64,000 nucleotides of DNA from NCBI RefSeq assembly GCF_009734385.1, contig NZ_CP046452.1, positions 1,736,001 to 1,800,000 on the forward strand, written 5' to 3'. The translations under genes were made by a program, and so were the position numbers. A model generated the notes under the pieces. It had not been told where the DNA came from. It ran no database searches and saw only the letters and a program-made list of their open reading frames with translations. The stretch comes from Corynebacterium kalinowskii. GTDB taxonomy: Bacteria; Actinomycetota; Actinomycetes; Mycobacteriales; Mycobacteriaceae. The stretch's first letter is position 1. Each line of letters starts with the position of its first letter. Shown here piece after piece: positions 27,716-36,190 of the stretch.

Positions 27716-28873
27716 CTACAGCCCCAGTCCGCGGGCGATCAGCATGAGCTGCACCTCGGTGGTGCCCTCGCCGATTTCGAGGATCTTGGAATCACGGTAG
27801 TGGCGGGACACGCGGTACTCGTTCATGAAGCCGTAGCCACCGTGGATCTGAGTTGCGTCACGGGCGTTGTCCATGGCTGCCTCGGAGGAAACCAGCTTGG
27901 CGATGTACGCCTCTTTGCGGAAGTCCAGGCCCTTGGCCATGCGAGCTGCAGCAGCCATCCATGCCAAACGTGCGGTGTGCGCACGTGCCTCCATGCGAGC
28001 GATCTTGAAGGAAATCGCCTGGTACTCGCCGATGGCGCGGCCCATGGAGGTGCGCTCCTTGGCGTACTTGACGGACTCATCCACGCAACCCTGTGCGGCA
28101 CCGGTAGCAAGGGCTGCGATGGCGACGCGCCCCTCGGCCAGGATGGACAGGAAGTTGGCGAAGCCACGACCTCGCTCACCCAGCAGGTTCTCCTGTGGCA
28201 CACGGCAATCCGCGAAGGTCAGTGGGTGGGTGTCGGAGGCGTTCCAGCCAACCTTGTCGTAGGCCGGCTCGGCAACGAAACCAGGGGTGTCGGTCGGCAC
28301 GATGATGGTGGAGATTTCCTTCTTGCCGTCGCGCTCGCCGGTGACAGCAGTCACGGTGTTCAAAGAGGTGATGTTCGTGCCGGAGTTGGTGATGAACTGC
28401 TTGGAGCCGTTGATGATGAAGTCGGAGCCGTCTTCCACAGCGGTGGTACGAGTAGCACCGGCGTCGGAACCCGCGCCTGGCTCGGTGAGGCCGAAGCCTG
28501 CCAGCTTGGTGCCGGCGGTGAGCTCTGGGAGCCACTTTTCCTTCTGAGCGTCATTACCGAAGTGGAAAATCGGCATTGCACCCAGGCCGACACCAGCTTC
28601 CAAGGTGATGGCAACGGACTGGTCGACGCGAGCCAGCTCCTCCAGAGCGATACCGAAGGAGAGGTAGTCACCGCCCATGCCGCCAACTTCTTCAGGGAAT
28701 GGCAGTCCGAACAGGCCCATCTCGGCCATCCCGGAGACGATCTCGTATGGGAAAGAGTGGTCCTTGTCATGCTGGTAGGACACTGGGTCCACAACCTCGT
28801 TGGCAAACTCGCGGACGACGGTCTGCAGCTCGCGGTACTCTTCTGGCAGGTCGGAGATGTTGATATCAGTCAT
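27716..28873 (-). CDS. Acyl-CoA dehydrogenase, short branched-chain type (FadE19-like)
   Basis: The 385-residue flavoenzyme has LTEPGAGSDAGATRTTA (FAD/substrate), ATQIHGGYGFMNEYRVSRHYRD and LEIGEGTTEVQ. The Glu in GFMNEYRVSR sits at the position of the catalytic base of ordinary acyl-CoA dehydrogenases, whereas human isovaleryl-CoA dehydrogenase uses another position. So isovaleryl-, isobutyryl- or 2-methylbutyryl-CoA are all possible. It passes electrons to ETF, whose genes carry the same operator. Confidence 0.88.
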   Translation of the reverse strand: MTDINISDLPEEYRELQTVVREFANEVVDPVSYQHDKDHSFPYEIVSGMAEMGLFGLPFPEEVGGMGGDYLSFGIALEELARVDQSVAITLEAGVGLGAMPIFHFGNDAQKEKWLPELTAGTKLAGFGLTEPGAGSDAGATRTTAVEDGSDFIINGSKQFITNSGTNITSLNTVTAVTGERDGKKEISTIIVPTDTPGFVAEPAYDKVGWNASDTHPLTFADCRVPQENLLGERGRGFANFLSILAEGRVAIAALATGAAQGCVDESVKYAKERTSMGRAIGEYQAISFKIARMEARAHTARLAWMAAAARMAKGLDFRKEAYIAKLVSSEAAMDNARDATQIHGGYGFMNEYRVSRHYRDSKILEIGEGTTEVQLMLIARGLGL

Positions 28874-28886
28874 TTTTGGTGCCTTT

Positions 28887-30905
28887 CTAGTTCTGTGGTT
28901 CTACGGTTGCGAGGAGTTTTCCGGCCGGGACTTGTTCGCCCGGCTGGGCGTGGAAAGTGACAGTGCCGTCGACAGCGGCGCGGAGGGTGTGCTCCATCTT
29001 CATGGCCTCCACCACCAGGACTGCGTCGCCAGCTGCGACCTGAGCGCCGTCTTCGACCGAATGGGCGATGAGCGTGCCCGGCATTGGGGAGGTCAGTTCG
29101 GTATCGCCAGCGCCACCGTCGTCACTTGCGGATCGCACCACTTCAGTGCGGCGCAGCTCGAAGGAGCCTTCCGGCCCGGAGAGGACGATGTGGGCGAAGT
29201 CCGGCGCGAGTTCGGCAAGCGACCATTTGGCGGAGGTGCCGTCGATGGTCACGCGCCACTGCTGGCCCAATTGGTGGATCGTGGCGCGGACCGTGACTGG
29301 CTGCTGTTCGTCGGTATCAGCGGCATGGCCAGCGATGTGGTCGTGCACAGTCACTTCGGCGTCCGCCGGTGATCCTTGGATGGTGACCAACGTGTCGCCC
29401 TTGCCATAGGCAAACCGAATGCGCTGCGGTGCGGTACGACCTGGTCGCCAGCCATCTGGGGTGGCCCAGGCAGAGACCGAGCCGGATGGCCAGCGCTGAG
29501 CGATCCACATGAGGGCAGCTGCGACGAGTGCATCATCGGACACTGCAGTGGCTTCATATCCGTCGGTGACTCGGTCCAGCAGCCCGGTATCCAGGTCTCC
29601 GGAAACAACCTCCGGCACCTTCATCAGGTAGCGGCAGAAGTCCGTGTTCACGGTGACACCGGCAACGGTGGTTTCGGCCAAGGCCTTATCGAGCTTGGCG
29701 AGCGCATCCGCACGGTCGGAGCCGTGAACGATGACCTTCATCAACATCGGGTCATAGAGCGAAGAGATCTCGGAGCCGTCGGTGATGCCGGAATCCACGC
29801 GCACACCTGGTCCGGTTGGCTCAGTCACGGAAACAACGCGGCCGCCGGTTGGCAGGAATCCCTGGGCTGGGTCCTCGGCGTAGATGCGGGCTTCGATAGC
29901 GTGGCCAGTGAGCTGGATGTCCTCCTGAGTTATCGGGAGCTGCTCTCCCCTAGCCACGGTCAGCTGAAGAGCGACGAGATCCTGACCAGTGACCTCTTCG
30001 GTTACTGGGTGCTCGACCTGAAGGCGAGTGTTCATCTCCATGAAGAAGAACTGGTCCGGGCGGGCGGATGGCACGATGAACTCAACGGTGCCAGCGCCAA
30101 CGTAACCCACCGATCGCGCTGCATCGCAGGCTGCCTGGCCGATGCGCTCGCGGGTCTCGGCGTCGAGAAGCGGCGATGGCGCTTCTTCGATGACCTTCTG
30201 GTGGCGGCGCTGGAGAGAGCACTCGCGCTCGCCGAGGTGGATGACGTTGCCGTGCGTATCGGCCATGACCTGCACCTCAATGTGGCGCGGGGTGTCCACA
30301 AAGTGCTCGAGGAAGAGGGTGTCGTCACCGAATGCGCCCGCTGCTTCTCGACGCGCCGTCTTCAAAGCCTCCGCCAGGTCTTCGATTCTCTCCACGCGGT
30401 GCATACCCTTGCCACCGCCGCCTGCGGATGGCTTGATGAGCACTGGGAAACCGATGCCGGGAGCTGCCTCGATGATCTCCTGATCGGATAATCCAGGGCG
30501 GGAAATGCCTGGAACAGTTGGCACATCACGGGCCTCGACGGCAGCGCGGGCAGAAATCTTGTCGCCCATGGTCTCGATCGCTCTGGCCGGCGGGCCGATG
30601 AACACAATGTCGTTGGCAGCGCAGGCGTGGGCGAACTCGGCGTTCTCGGACAGGAAGCCATAGCCAGGGTGGATGGCTTGGGCGCCGGAGCGCTTGGCGG
30701 CGTCGATGATTTTGTCGATCACCAAGTAGGACTCGCGAGCAGGAGATGGTCCGATGTGGATCGCGATGTCGGCTTCCCGCACGTGTGGTGCATCGGCGTC
30801 GGCATCGGAGTACACGGCGACGGAGGTGACGCCCTGTTCTTTCAGGGTACGGATGACGCGGCAGGCGATTTCGCCGCGATTGGCTACTAATACGGTATCT
30901 ATCAT
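28887..30905 (-). CDS. accA1: Acyl-CoA carboxylase alpha subunit (biotin carboxylase-BCCP), methylcrotonyl type
   Basis: The 672-residue protein has a biotin carboxylase domain (VLVANRGEIACRVIRTL, PSAGGGGKGMH, MEMNTRLQVEHPVTE) in residues 1-450, a linker domain, and a biotinyl domain with the biotin Lys near 636 in VEAMKMEHT. The ATG at 30905 is preceded by GGAGAAA; a much longer open frame upstream merely overlaps accD and is not used. It works with the beta subunit just upstream. Confidence 0.92.
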   Translation of the reverse strand: MIDTVLVANRGEIACRVIRTLKEQGVTSVAVYSDADADAPHVREADIAIHIGPSPARESYLVIDKIIDAAKRSGAQAIHPGYGFLSENAEFAHACAANDIVFIGPPARAIETMGDKISARAAVEARDVPTVPGISRPGLSDQEIIEAAPGIGFPVLIKPSAGGGGKGMHRVERIEDLAEALKTARREAAGAFGDDTLFLEHFVDTPRHIEVQVMADTHGNVIHLGERECSLQRRHQKVIEEAPSPLLDAETRERIGQAACDAARSVGYVGAGTVEFIVPSARPDQFFFMEMNTRLQVEHPVTEEVTGQDLVALQLTVARGEQLPITQEDIQLTGHAIEARIYAEDPAQGFLPTGGRVVSVTEPTGPGVRVDSGITDGSEISSLYDPMLMKVIVHGSDRADALAKLDKALAETTVAGVTVNTDFCRYLMKVPEVVSGDLDTGLLDRVTDGYEATAVSDDALVAAALMWIAQRWPSGSVSAWATPDGWRPGRTAPQRIRFAYGKGDTLVTIQGSPADAEVTVHDHIAGHAADTDEQQPVTVRATIHQLGQQWRVTIDGTSAKWSLAELAPDFAHIVLSGPEGSFELRRTEVVRSASDDGGAGDTELTSPMPGTLIAHSVEDGAQVAAGDAVLVVEAMKMEHTLRAAVDGTVTFHAQPGEQVPAGKLLATVEPQN

Positions 30906-30916
30906 GGGAGTTTCTC

Positions 30917-32491
30917 CTACATCCGGAAGACGCCGAAGGCGGTATCTGGCAATGGGGATCCGGCGGCCACGTCGAGTGCGAGGCCGAGGATGCGGCGGGT
31001 ATCGGCTGGGTCGATGACGCCGTCGTCCCACAGTCGGGCGGTTGAGTAGTACGGGCTGGACTGGCGCTCGAATTGATCGCGGATCGGCTTCTCGAACTCC
31101 TCCTGCGCCTCTGCGGACCAGGTATCCCCTCCGCGCTCGATTTGATTCCGACGGACGGTGGACATGGTCATAGCAGCCTGTGGGCCGCCCATCACCGAGA
31201 TGCGAGCATTCGGCCACATCCACAAGAAACGCGGGCTGTAGGCGCGGCCACACATGGAGTAGTTGCCAGCACCGAAGGCACCGCCGATGACAACGGTGAA
31301 TTTCGGAACGCGGGCCGTGGCGACGGCGTTGACCATCTTGGCGCCGTGCTTCGCGATGCCGCCAGCCTCGTATTCGCGGCCCACCATGAAGCCGGTGGTG
31401 TTCTGCAAGAAGATGAGCGGAATGCCACGCTGGTCGCACAGCTCAATGAAGTGCGCCCCCTTCTGCGCTGCCTCACTCATCAGGATGCCGTTGTTGGCGA
31501 TGATGCCGACGCGGTGTCCGTAGATTCGGGCGAATGCAGTGACCAGGGTGGTACCGTACTCGGATTTGAATTCCTGGTACTCGCCGCCATCGGCAATGAT
31601 TTCGATGACTTCACGTACGTCATAAGGAACTTTGGCATCCACTGGGACGACGTCGTACAGCTCCTTTTGGTCACGCACCGGTTCGGACGGCTCAGAAACA
31701 TCCCACTCTGGTTGCTTGTCTTGCGGGAAGGTATCCACGATCTTACGAACGCGGTGCAGGGCGTCAGCATCGTCAAGCGCGAGGTGATCAGTCACGCCGG
31801 AGGTCTTGGAGTGCAGATCACCGCCGCCAAGATCTTCTGGAGTGACGTCTTCGCCGGTGGCAGCCTTCACGAGTGGCGGGCCCGCCAGGAAGATGGTGCC
31901 TTGCTCCTTCACAATCACAGCTTCGTCCGACATCGCCGGCACATAGGCGCCACCAGCGGTGCAGGAACCGAGCACAGCGGCTATCTGTGGGATCCCAGCC
32001 GCAGACATGCGAGCCTGGTTAAAGAAGATGCGGCCGAAGTGGTCGCGATCCGGGAACACCTCGTCTTGGTTCAGGAGCATTGCGCCACCGGAGTCCACCA
32101 GGTAGATACATGGGAGACGATTCTCGGCTGCAATTTCCTGGGCACGCAGGTGCTTCTTTACGGTCATCGGGTAGTAAGTACCGCCGGAGACCGTTGCGTC
32201 GTTGGCAACGATCATGCAGCGGCGCCCCTGAACGAGACCGATGCCGGCGACGGCACCCGCAGCAGGAACCTTTCCTTCGTACATGTCGCCTGCGGCAAGT
32301 GGAGCTACCTCGAGGAATGGGCTACCCGGATCCAGGAGTTCCTGAATGCGCTGACGTGGCAGCAGTTTGCCACGGCTCACGTGTCGTTCGCGGGCACGCT
32401 CCGAGCCACCTTGGGCGGCGGTGGATACCTTTTCGCGCAGTTCCGCGACGAGTTCTTCGTGGCGCTGGCGGTTCGTTTGTGGTGCTGTCAT
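30917..32491 (-). CDS. accD1: Acyl-CoA carboxylase beta subunit, methylcrotonyl-CoA type
   Basis: The 524-residue carboxyltransferase has [59 protein letters not shown] and [20 protein letters not shown]. These follow methylcrotonyl-CoA carboxylase beta subunits more than propionyl-CoA ones. It is the first gene of the nine-gene operon. A TetR-type palindrome lies 21-36 bases before its ATG and overlaps the expected promoter. Confidence 0.9.
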   Translation of the reverse strand: MTAPQTNRQRHEELVAELREKVSTAAQGGSERARERHVSRGKLLPRQRIQELLDPGSPFLEVAPLAAGDMYEGKVPAAGAVAGIGLVQGRRCMIVANDATVSGGTYYPMTVKKHLRAQEIAAENRLPCIYLVDSGGAMLLNQDEVFPDRDHFGRIFFNQARMSAAGIPQIAAVLGSCTAGGAYVPAMSDEAVIVKEQGTIFLAGPPLVKAATGEDVTPEDLGGGDLHSKTSGVTDHLALDDADALHRVRKIVDTFPQDKQPEWDVSEPSEPVRDQKELYDVVPVDAKVPYDVREVIEIIADGGEYQEFKSEYGTTLVTAFARIYGHRVGIIANNGILMSEAAQKGAHFIELCDQRGIPLIFLQNTTGFMVGREYEAGGIAKHGAKMVNAVATARVPKFTVVIGGAFGAGNYSMCGRAYSPRFLWMWPNARISVMGGPQAAMTMSTVRRNQIERGGDTWSAEAQEEFEKPIRDQFERQSSPYYSTARLWDDGVIDPADTRRILGLALDVAAGSPLPDTAFGVFRM

Positions 32492-32511
32492 GGGTTCGCT
32501 TCCAACTTTCA

Positions 32512-32527
32512 GTTAATGACGATTAAC
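32512..32527. promoter_or_regulatory. TetR-type operator upstream of the carboxylase operon (copy 2 of 3)
   Basis: GTTAATGACGATTAAC, extendable by one base each side to AGTTAAT-N4-ATTAACT. It lies 21-36 bases before accD1, where a repressor would block transcription. Confidence 0.7.
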
Positions 32528-32584
32528 TTAAAACAGAGCGTACCCAGTTATGTGACCCAGAACACTAAGGTCTCGTTGTTAATT

Positions 32585-32615
32585 TTGCGTCACACACGTT
32601 TGCAAAGTGTGACGC
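32585..32615. promoter_or_regulatory. Inverted repeat holding a RamB-like motif upstream of accD1
   Basis: Ten-bp perfect arms TGCGTCACAC / GTGTGACGCA with an 11-base spacer. On the minus strand 32,598-32,610 reads CACACTTTGCAAA, close to the published corynebacterial RamB motif ending ACTTTGCAAA. A carbon-source regulator could act here; this is inference. Confidence 0.35.
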
Positions 32616-32617
32616 AT

Positions 32618-32644
32618 GAAAAAAGGGTGCTATATGCACCCTTT
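32618..32644 (-). terminator. Terminator of the citE2-tetR operon
   Basis: AAAAGGGTGC / GCACCCTTTT with loop TATAT, followed on the minus strand by TTTTTT. It separates the regulator from the downstream carboxylase operon. Confidence 0.85.
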
Positions 32645-32669
32645 TCGTCCCCAGCCCAAGTGATCCACG

Positions 32670-33278
32670 TCACCCCTTGCGAATACCCCCAGAGAGCAGC
32701 GCATCGACAGCCATCAGATAAGCCTGTTCCCGCACCAGATCTTCCCCAGCCCAATGAATCACGTAGCGCACCGAGTTAATGAGGCCTGCAGCCAGCTGAA
32801 CACGAAGGCGCGCAGTGGCGCGGCCCAGGTCCGGCCGACACTCCAGCAACACATCAGTCCACAGGCGCAGATAGGTCAGCTGCAACGAACGCACCTTAGT
32901 TAGTGCTTCCGGTTCCAGATTGTGAATTTCGCGCCCTTGCACCCTAATAATGTCCGGCTCATTCGAAGCGAACTCCACATGGCGCGTTACGAGGGCGCGC
33001 ATCAGATCTTCTGGGTCCGTTGAACCAGATTCCGCATGCTCCGCCATGGCGGCTCGAGCGCCGTCGACAAGCCTGATCGAGATATCTACCAGCAGCATCT
33101 CCAGCAACTCATCCTTGCTGGCGAAGTGGCGCAGCACGCCCGGGCCAGAGATGCCCACCTCGGCACCGACATCACTCAGACGGGTTTGATGGAAGCCCCG
33201 CACCGCCATGATGCGAGCCGCCGCAGCCAGCAGTTCCTTACGACGCTGAATCTTGGCAAGTTCCCTAGCTGTTGGCAC
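32670..33278 (-). CDS. TetR-family regulator, BkaR-like
   Basis: The 202-residue protein has an N-terminal TetR helix-turn-helix (AARIMAVRGFHQTRLSDVGAE, GISGPGVLRHFASKDELL) and a helical ligand domain. The GTG start overlaps citE2 by 14 bases. Its place next to accD1/accA1 matches the mycobacterial regulator of branched-chain ketoacid catabolism (Rv2506/BkaR). The three GTTAAT-N4-ATTAAC palindromes, one before its own operon, are the likely targets; an acyl-CoA is the likely ligand. Confidence 0.82.
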   Translation of the reverse strand: MPTARELAKIQRRKELLAAAARIMAVRGFHQTRLSDVGAEVGISGPGVLRHFASKDELLEMLLVDISIRLVDGARAAMAEHAESGSTDPEDLMRALVTRHVEFASNEPDIIRVQGREIHNLEPEALTKVRSLQLTYLRLWTDVLLECRPDLGRATARLRVQLAAGLINSVRYVIHWAGEDLVREQAYLMAVDALLSGGIRKG

Positions 33279-34104
33279 GCGCCACCACCCGTTTCGCCTG
33301 GGAAATCAGTGGCGCGTCGATCATCTCCCCATCGAGCTTGAATGCGCCCGGAAAGTTCTGCGCCTCCGCAACGACCCGGCGCGCCCACTCAAGTTGCTCC
33401 GGGGCAGGCGCGAATGCGCGACGCACCACGTCTAGCTGCAGCGGATGAATGCAGGCGAAACCGATGAAGCCAGAACGGGCAGCGTCCACCGCCTCCAAGA
33501 ACAGGCCCTCTTCATCGCGAAAGTCTGCATGAACTGCGTCAATGACGAACTTTCCATGCGCGGCAGCATGGATCTGCATCAGAGATCGGGTGAGCGCCAT
33601 GGCGTTGCGGTACGGACCTGGTCGACTGGCAGGCGCCCCCTCATCCAGCTGCAACCTCGAGTGCGTGCCGCCAAGAAGCACGGTGAGATCCTCGGCACCC
33701 CAGAACATGCCGACTACATCGGGGTGCGCAGCAAGCTCGGGAAGCTTCACGACGGCCTGTGGTGTCTCCACCATTGCGATGACCTGCAGCCCGGATAGCT
33801 CGGCCGGGATATGGTCGACAACTTTAGGCACCATGACCAGCGAATACGGGGTGGTCCGCACGAATTCAACGTCATTGGTGAAGTGCTCGGAGTCAGGCCC
33901 CACCACGCGGACGATGGTCTTTTGGGGATCAAGCCCACATTCCGCAATATTGCGGTAGGCCTCTTCCCTGTCGATATCTCCTGCCCCGTCCTCGAGGTCA
34001 AGAATGACCATGTCCGCCTTTGCCGCAGCCTTAGGGATAATGTCTGCACGCCCTGCTGGGGCAAACAAGATAGCGGGACCCGCGATGAGATGGTCGAAGT
34101 GCAT
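33265..34104 (-). CDS. Second CitE-family lyase, co-transcribed with the TetR gene
   Basis: The 279-residue protein is a paralogue of the CitE at 26.4 kb: AILFAPAGRADIIPKAAAKAD, VILDLEDGAGDIDREEA, VVGMFWGAEDLTVLLGG and GFACIHPLQLDVVRRAF. It is clearly diverged from the other copy, so it may act on a different beta-hydroxyacyl-CoA. It is the first gene before tetR and has the third operator 20 bases upstream. Confidence 0.82.
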   Translation of the reverse strand: MHFDHLIAGPAILFAPAGRADIIPKAAAKADMVILDLEDGAGDIDREEAYRNIAECGLDPQKTIVRVVGPDSEHFTNDVEFVRTTPYSLVMVPKVVDHIPAELSGLQVIAMVETPQAVVKLPELAAHPDVVGMFWGAEDLTVLLGGTHSRLQLDEGAPASRPGPYRNAMALTRSLMQIHAAAHGKFVIDAVHADFRDEEGLFLEAVDAARSGFIGFACIHPLQLDVVRRAFAPAPEQLEWARRVVAEAQNFPGAFKLDGEMIDAPLISQAKRVVARANS

Positions 34105-34123
34105 GTCAGGCTCCTTGGGCGTT

Positions 34124-34141
34124 AGTTAATCTCGGTTAACT
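34124..34141. promoter_or_regulatory. TetR-type operator upstream of citE2-tetR (copy 3 of 3)
   Basis: AGTTAATCTCGGTTAACT, one mismatch between the arms, same four-base spacer as the other two copies. It starts 20 bases before the citE2 ATG and suggests autoregulation. Confidence 0.65.
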
Positions 34142-34276
34142 AAAGAATAGAGCACAACCTTCGCCTTGCGGGTGCCCCCACCGGAATAAACTTGTGTCAA
34201 TTTAATGTTCTCCTAAACGTCAGTTCGTGGGACACTGGAAGTAAGTGTTCCCATCTCGATCCCCTAGGAGATAAGT

Positions 34277-34462
34277 ATGTGCAGTGCAGCAAAGTGCCCA
34301 AAGTGTGGCAAGACCACGTGGACCGGTTGTGGCAGCCACGTTGATCAAGTGATGGCTAGCGTTGCCCCCGCCAACCGTTGCAAGTGCAACCCACAAACCA
34401 CTGCCGAGGCTCGCGCGTCCAAGGGCGGCGGCTTCCTTTCCAACCTATTCGGGGGCCGCTAA
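34277..34462 (+). CDS. Small cysteine-rich protein
   Basis: The 61-residue protein begins MCSAAKCPKCGKTTWTGCGS and has six cysteines (C2, C7, C10, C18 and two in CKC). It resembles a widespread actinobacterial small protein of unknown role and may form a zinc ribbon or react with thiol stress. AGGAGAT precedes the ATG. Its stop is directly followed by the CoA-disulfide reductase ATG, so both are co-translated. Confidence 0.7.
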   Translation: MCSAAKCPKCGKTTWTGCGSHVDQVMASVAPANRCKCNPQTTAEARASKGGGFLSNLFGGR

Positions 34463-36091
34463 ATGTCACGCACCATCATCGTCGGCGGTGTTGCGGGTGG
34501 CATGTCCACTGCGACCCGTCTGCGTCGCAACGACGAACACCGCGACATCACTGTCTTTGAACGTTCCGGCTACGTCTCCTTCGCCAACTGCGGTCTCCCC
34601 TACCACCTCGGTGGCGTGATTGAAAACCGCGAAGCGCTGCTGTTGCAGACCCCAGAGTCACTGAACGATCGCTTCAATATTGACGTGCGCGTGCTCCACG
34701 AGGTCATCTCGATCGACACCGCCGCCAACACCGTGGTGGTGCGCGACCTCGCCACCGGCAACGAGTCTGTTGAGTCCTACGACGACCTCGTCCTCGCACC
34801 AGGCGCACAGCCATTCATCCCGCCGATCCCAGGCATCGAGCGCGCCGCGTCGCTGCGCACTGTGGAAGACCTCGACCACATCAAGTCCCTGGTCTCCCCA
34901 GATGTGAAGACTGCCGTCGTTATCGGCGGTGGTTTCATCGGCGTTGAGGTGGCAGAAAACCTGCAGCACCGTGGTCTTTCGGTCACCCTGATCGAGGCAG
35001 CCCCGCAGGTCATGGCGCCATTCGATCCAGAGATCGCCATCTTGCTGCAGCGTGTTTTGGAGCAGAACGGCATCGATGTCCGCACCAACGCCATGGTCAC
35101 GGCCATTGGCGAGAAGGACGTGACAGCTGGCGATGAGCAGTTCCCTGCCGACATCGTCATCGCAGCTATCGGCGTGCGCCCAGATGCCGCATTCATTGCC
35201 GAAGCTGGCATCACGACGGCCAAGTCTGGTCACATCCTGGTTGACGAGTTCGGCCGCACCAATGTGCCGAACATCTACGCCTTGGGCGACGCCGTCATGA
35301 AGCGCGACTTCCTCGACGGCTCCGACAACCCGCTGCCCCTGGCTCAGAATGCGAACCGACATGGTCGCGTCATCGCCGATGTGATTGCCGGTCGTCCGGT
35401 AACCACGCGCCCAGTTTTCGGCACCTCCATCATCGGAGCCTTCGGCTTTGCTGTCGCAGGAACCGGCTGGAACGAAAAGCGCCTGCAGGCTGCCGGCCGC
35501 GAATACCGCGCGATCCACACTCACCCGATCAACCACGCTGGTTACTACCCGGGCGCGAAGCAATTGGCCCTCAAGTTGCTGGTTGATCCCGCCACCGACG
35601 CCATCTTGGGCGCTCAGGCTGCGGGCGAGGCGGGCGTCGACAAGCGTATCGACGTCATCCTCACCGCCATGACCGGTGGCCTGACGGCCTCCGATCTAGC
35701 CGACCTCGAGCTGGCTTATGCTCCGCAGTTCGGCATGGCCAAGGACCCAGTTGCGCTCATCGGCATGGTGAACGACAACATGGTCGCAGGTGAGAAGACG
35801 ATCCAGTGGCACGAGCTTGCCTCTTCTGAGCTGCCACTCATCGACGTGCGCACCCCCGGCGAGTTCGAGGCCGAGCCGATCCCTGGCGCCGTGAACATCC
35901 CGGTGGATGATCTGCGCGAGCGCATCGAAGAGGTACGTGAACTCGCGAACGGTGGCCCTGTGGTGGTTTTCTGTCGCGTGGGGCTGCGTGGCCACATCGC
36001 AATCCGGACTCTTGCTGGCCTGGGTATCGAAGCTATCAACCTCGATGGCGGCTACGTAACCTGGGAAGCTGGCATCGCTTCGCAGAAGTAA
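34463..36091 (+). CDS. CoA-disulfide reductase with C-terminal rhodanese domain
   Basis: The 542-residue flavoprotein has the FAD site IIVGGVAGGMSTATRLRR, the single redox cysteine C43 in SFANCGLPYHLGG, a NAD(P)H site (VVIGGGFIGVEVAENL), the second FAD motif NIYALGDAV, and a rhodanese domain from about 455 with C504 in VVFCRVGLRGH. Such fusions reduce CoA disulfide or CoA/polysulfide. The lower thiol (CoA) context fits the many CoA genes next door. Confidence 0.88.
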   Translation: MSRTIIVGGVAGGMSTATRLRRNDEHRDITVFERSGYVSFANCGLPYHLGGVIENREALLLQTPESLNDRFNIDVRVLHEVISIDTAANTVVVRDLATGNESVESYDDLVLAPGAQPFIPPIPGIERAASLRTVEDLDHIKSLVSPDVKTAVVIGGGFIGVEVAENLQHRGLSVTLIEAAPQVMAPFDPEIAILLQRVLEQNGIDVRTNAMVTAIGEKDVTAGDEQFPADIVIAAIGVRPDAAFIAEAGITTAKSGHILVDEFGRTNVPNIYALGDAVMKRDFLDGSDNPLPLAQNANRHGRVIADVIAGRPVTTRPVFGTSIIGAFGFAVAGTGWNEKRLQAAGREYRAIHTHPINHAGYYPGAKQLALKLLVDPATDAILGAQAAGEAGVDKRIDVILTAMTGGLTASDLADLELAYAPQFGMAKDPVALIGMVNDNMVAGEKTIQWHELASSELPLIDVRTPGEFEAEPIPGAVNIPVDDLRERIEEVRELANGGPVVVFCRVGLRGHIAIRTLAGLGIEAINLDGGYVTWEAGIASQK

Positions 36092-36190
36092 TTAGCTCGA
36101 GTAGCAGCTGGGAACCTGTTATTGGAGACAGGGCGCCCAGCTGTTTTGCATTGGCCAGACTGATCACAGCTTCTTTGATTGAATGGAACT

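Noticed and set aside
30906..31439. A 178-residue N-terminal extension of the carboxylase alpha frame
   Set aside because: It lies wholly inside the beta subunit gene in another frame and has no family match; the biotin carboxylase domain starts at MIDTVLVANRGE (30905) with a good ribosome site.
32585..32615. GlxR (CRP-type) site
   Set aside because: GlxR needs TGTGA-N6-TCACA; here the half sites face the other way (TCACA...TGTGA) with the wrong spacing.
31073..32779. A 568-residue open frame on the plus strand
   Set aside because: It is the antisense of accD1 in codon-periodic high-GC DNA; its composition shows no domain. The same holds for long antisense frames over the dehydrogenase (27,800-28,960), pgi (44,453-45,952) and the ribosomal operon (16,054-17,232).
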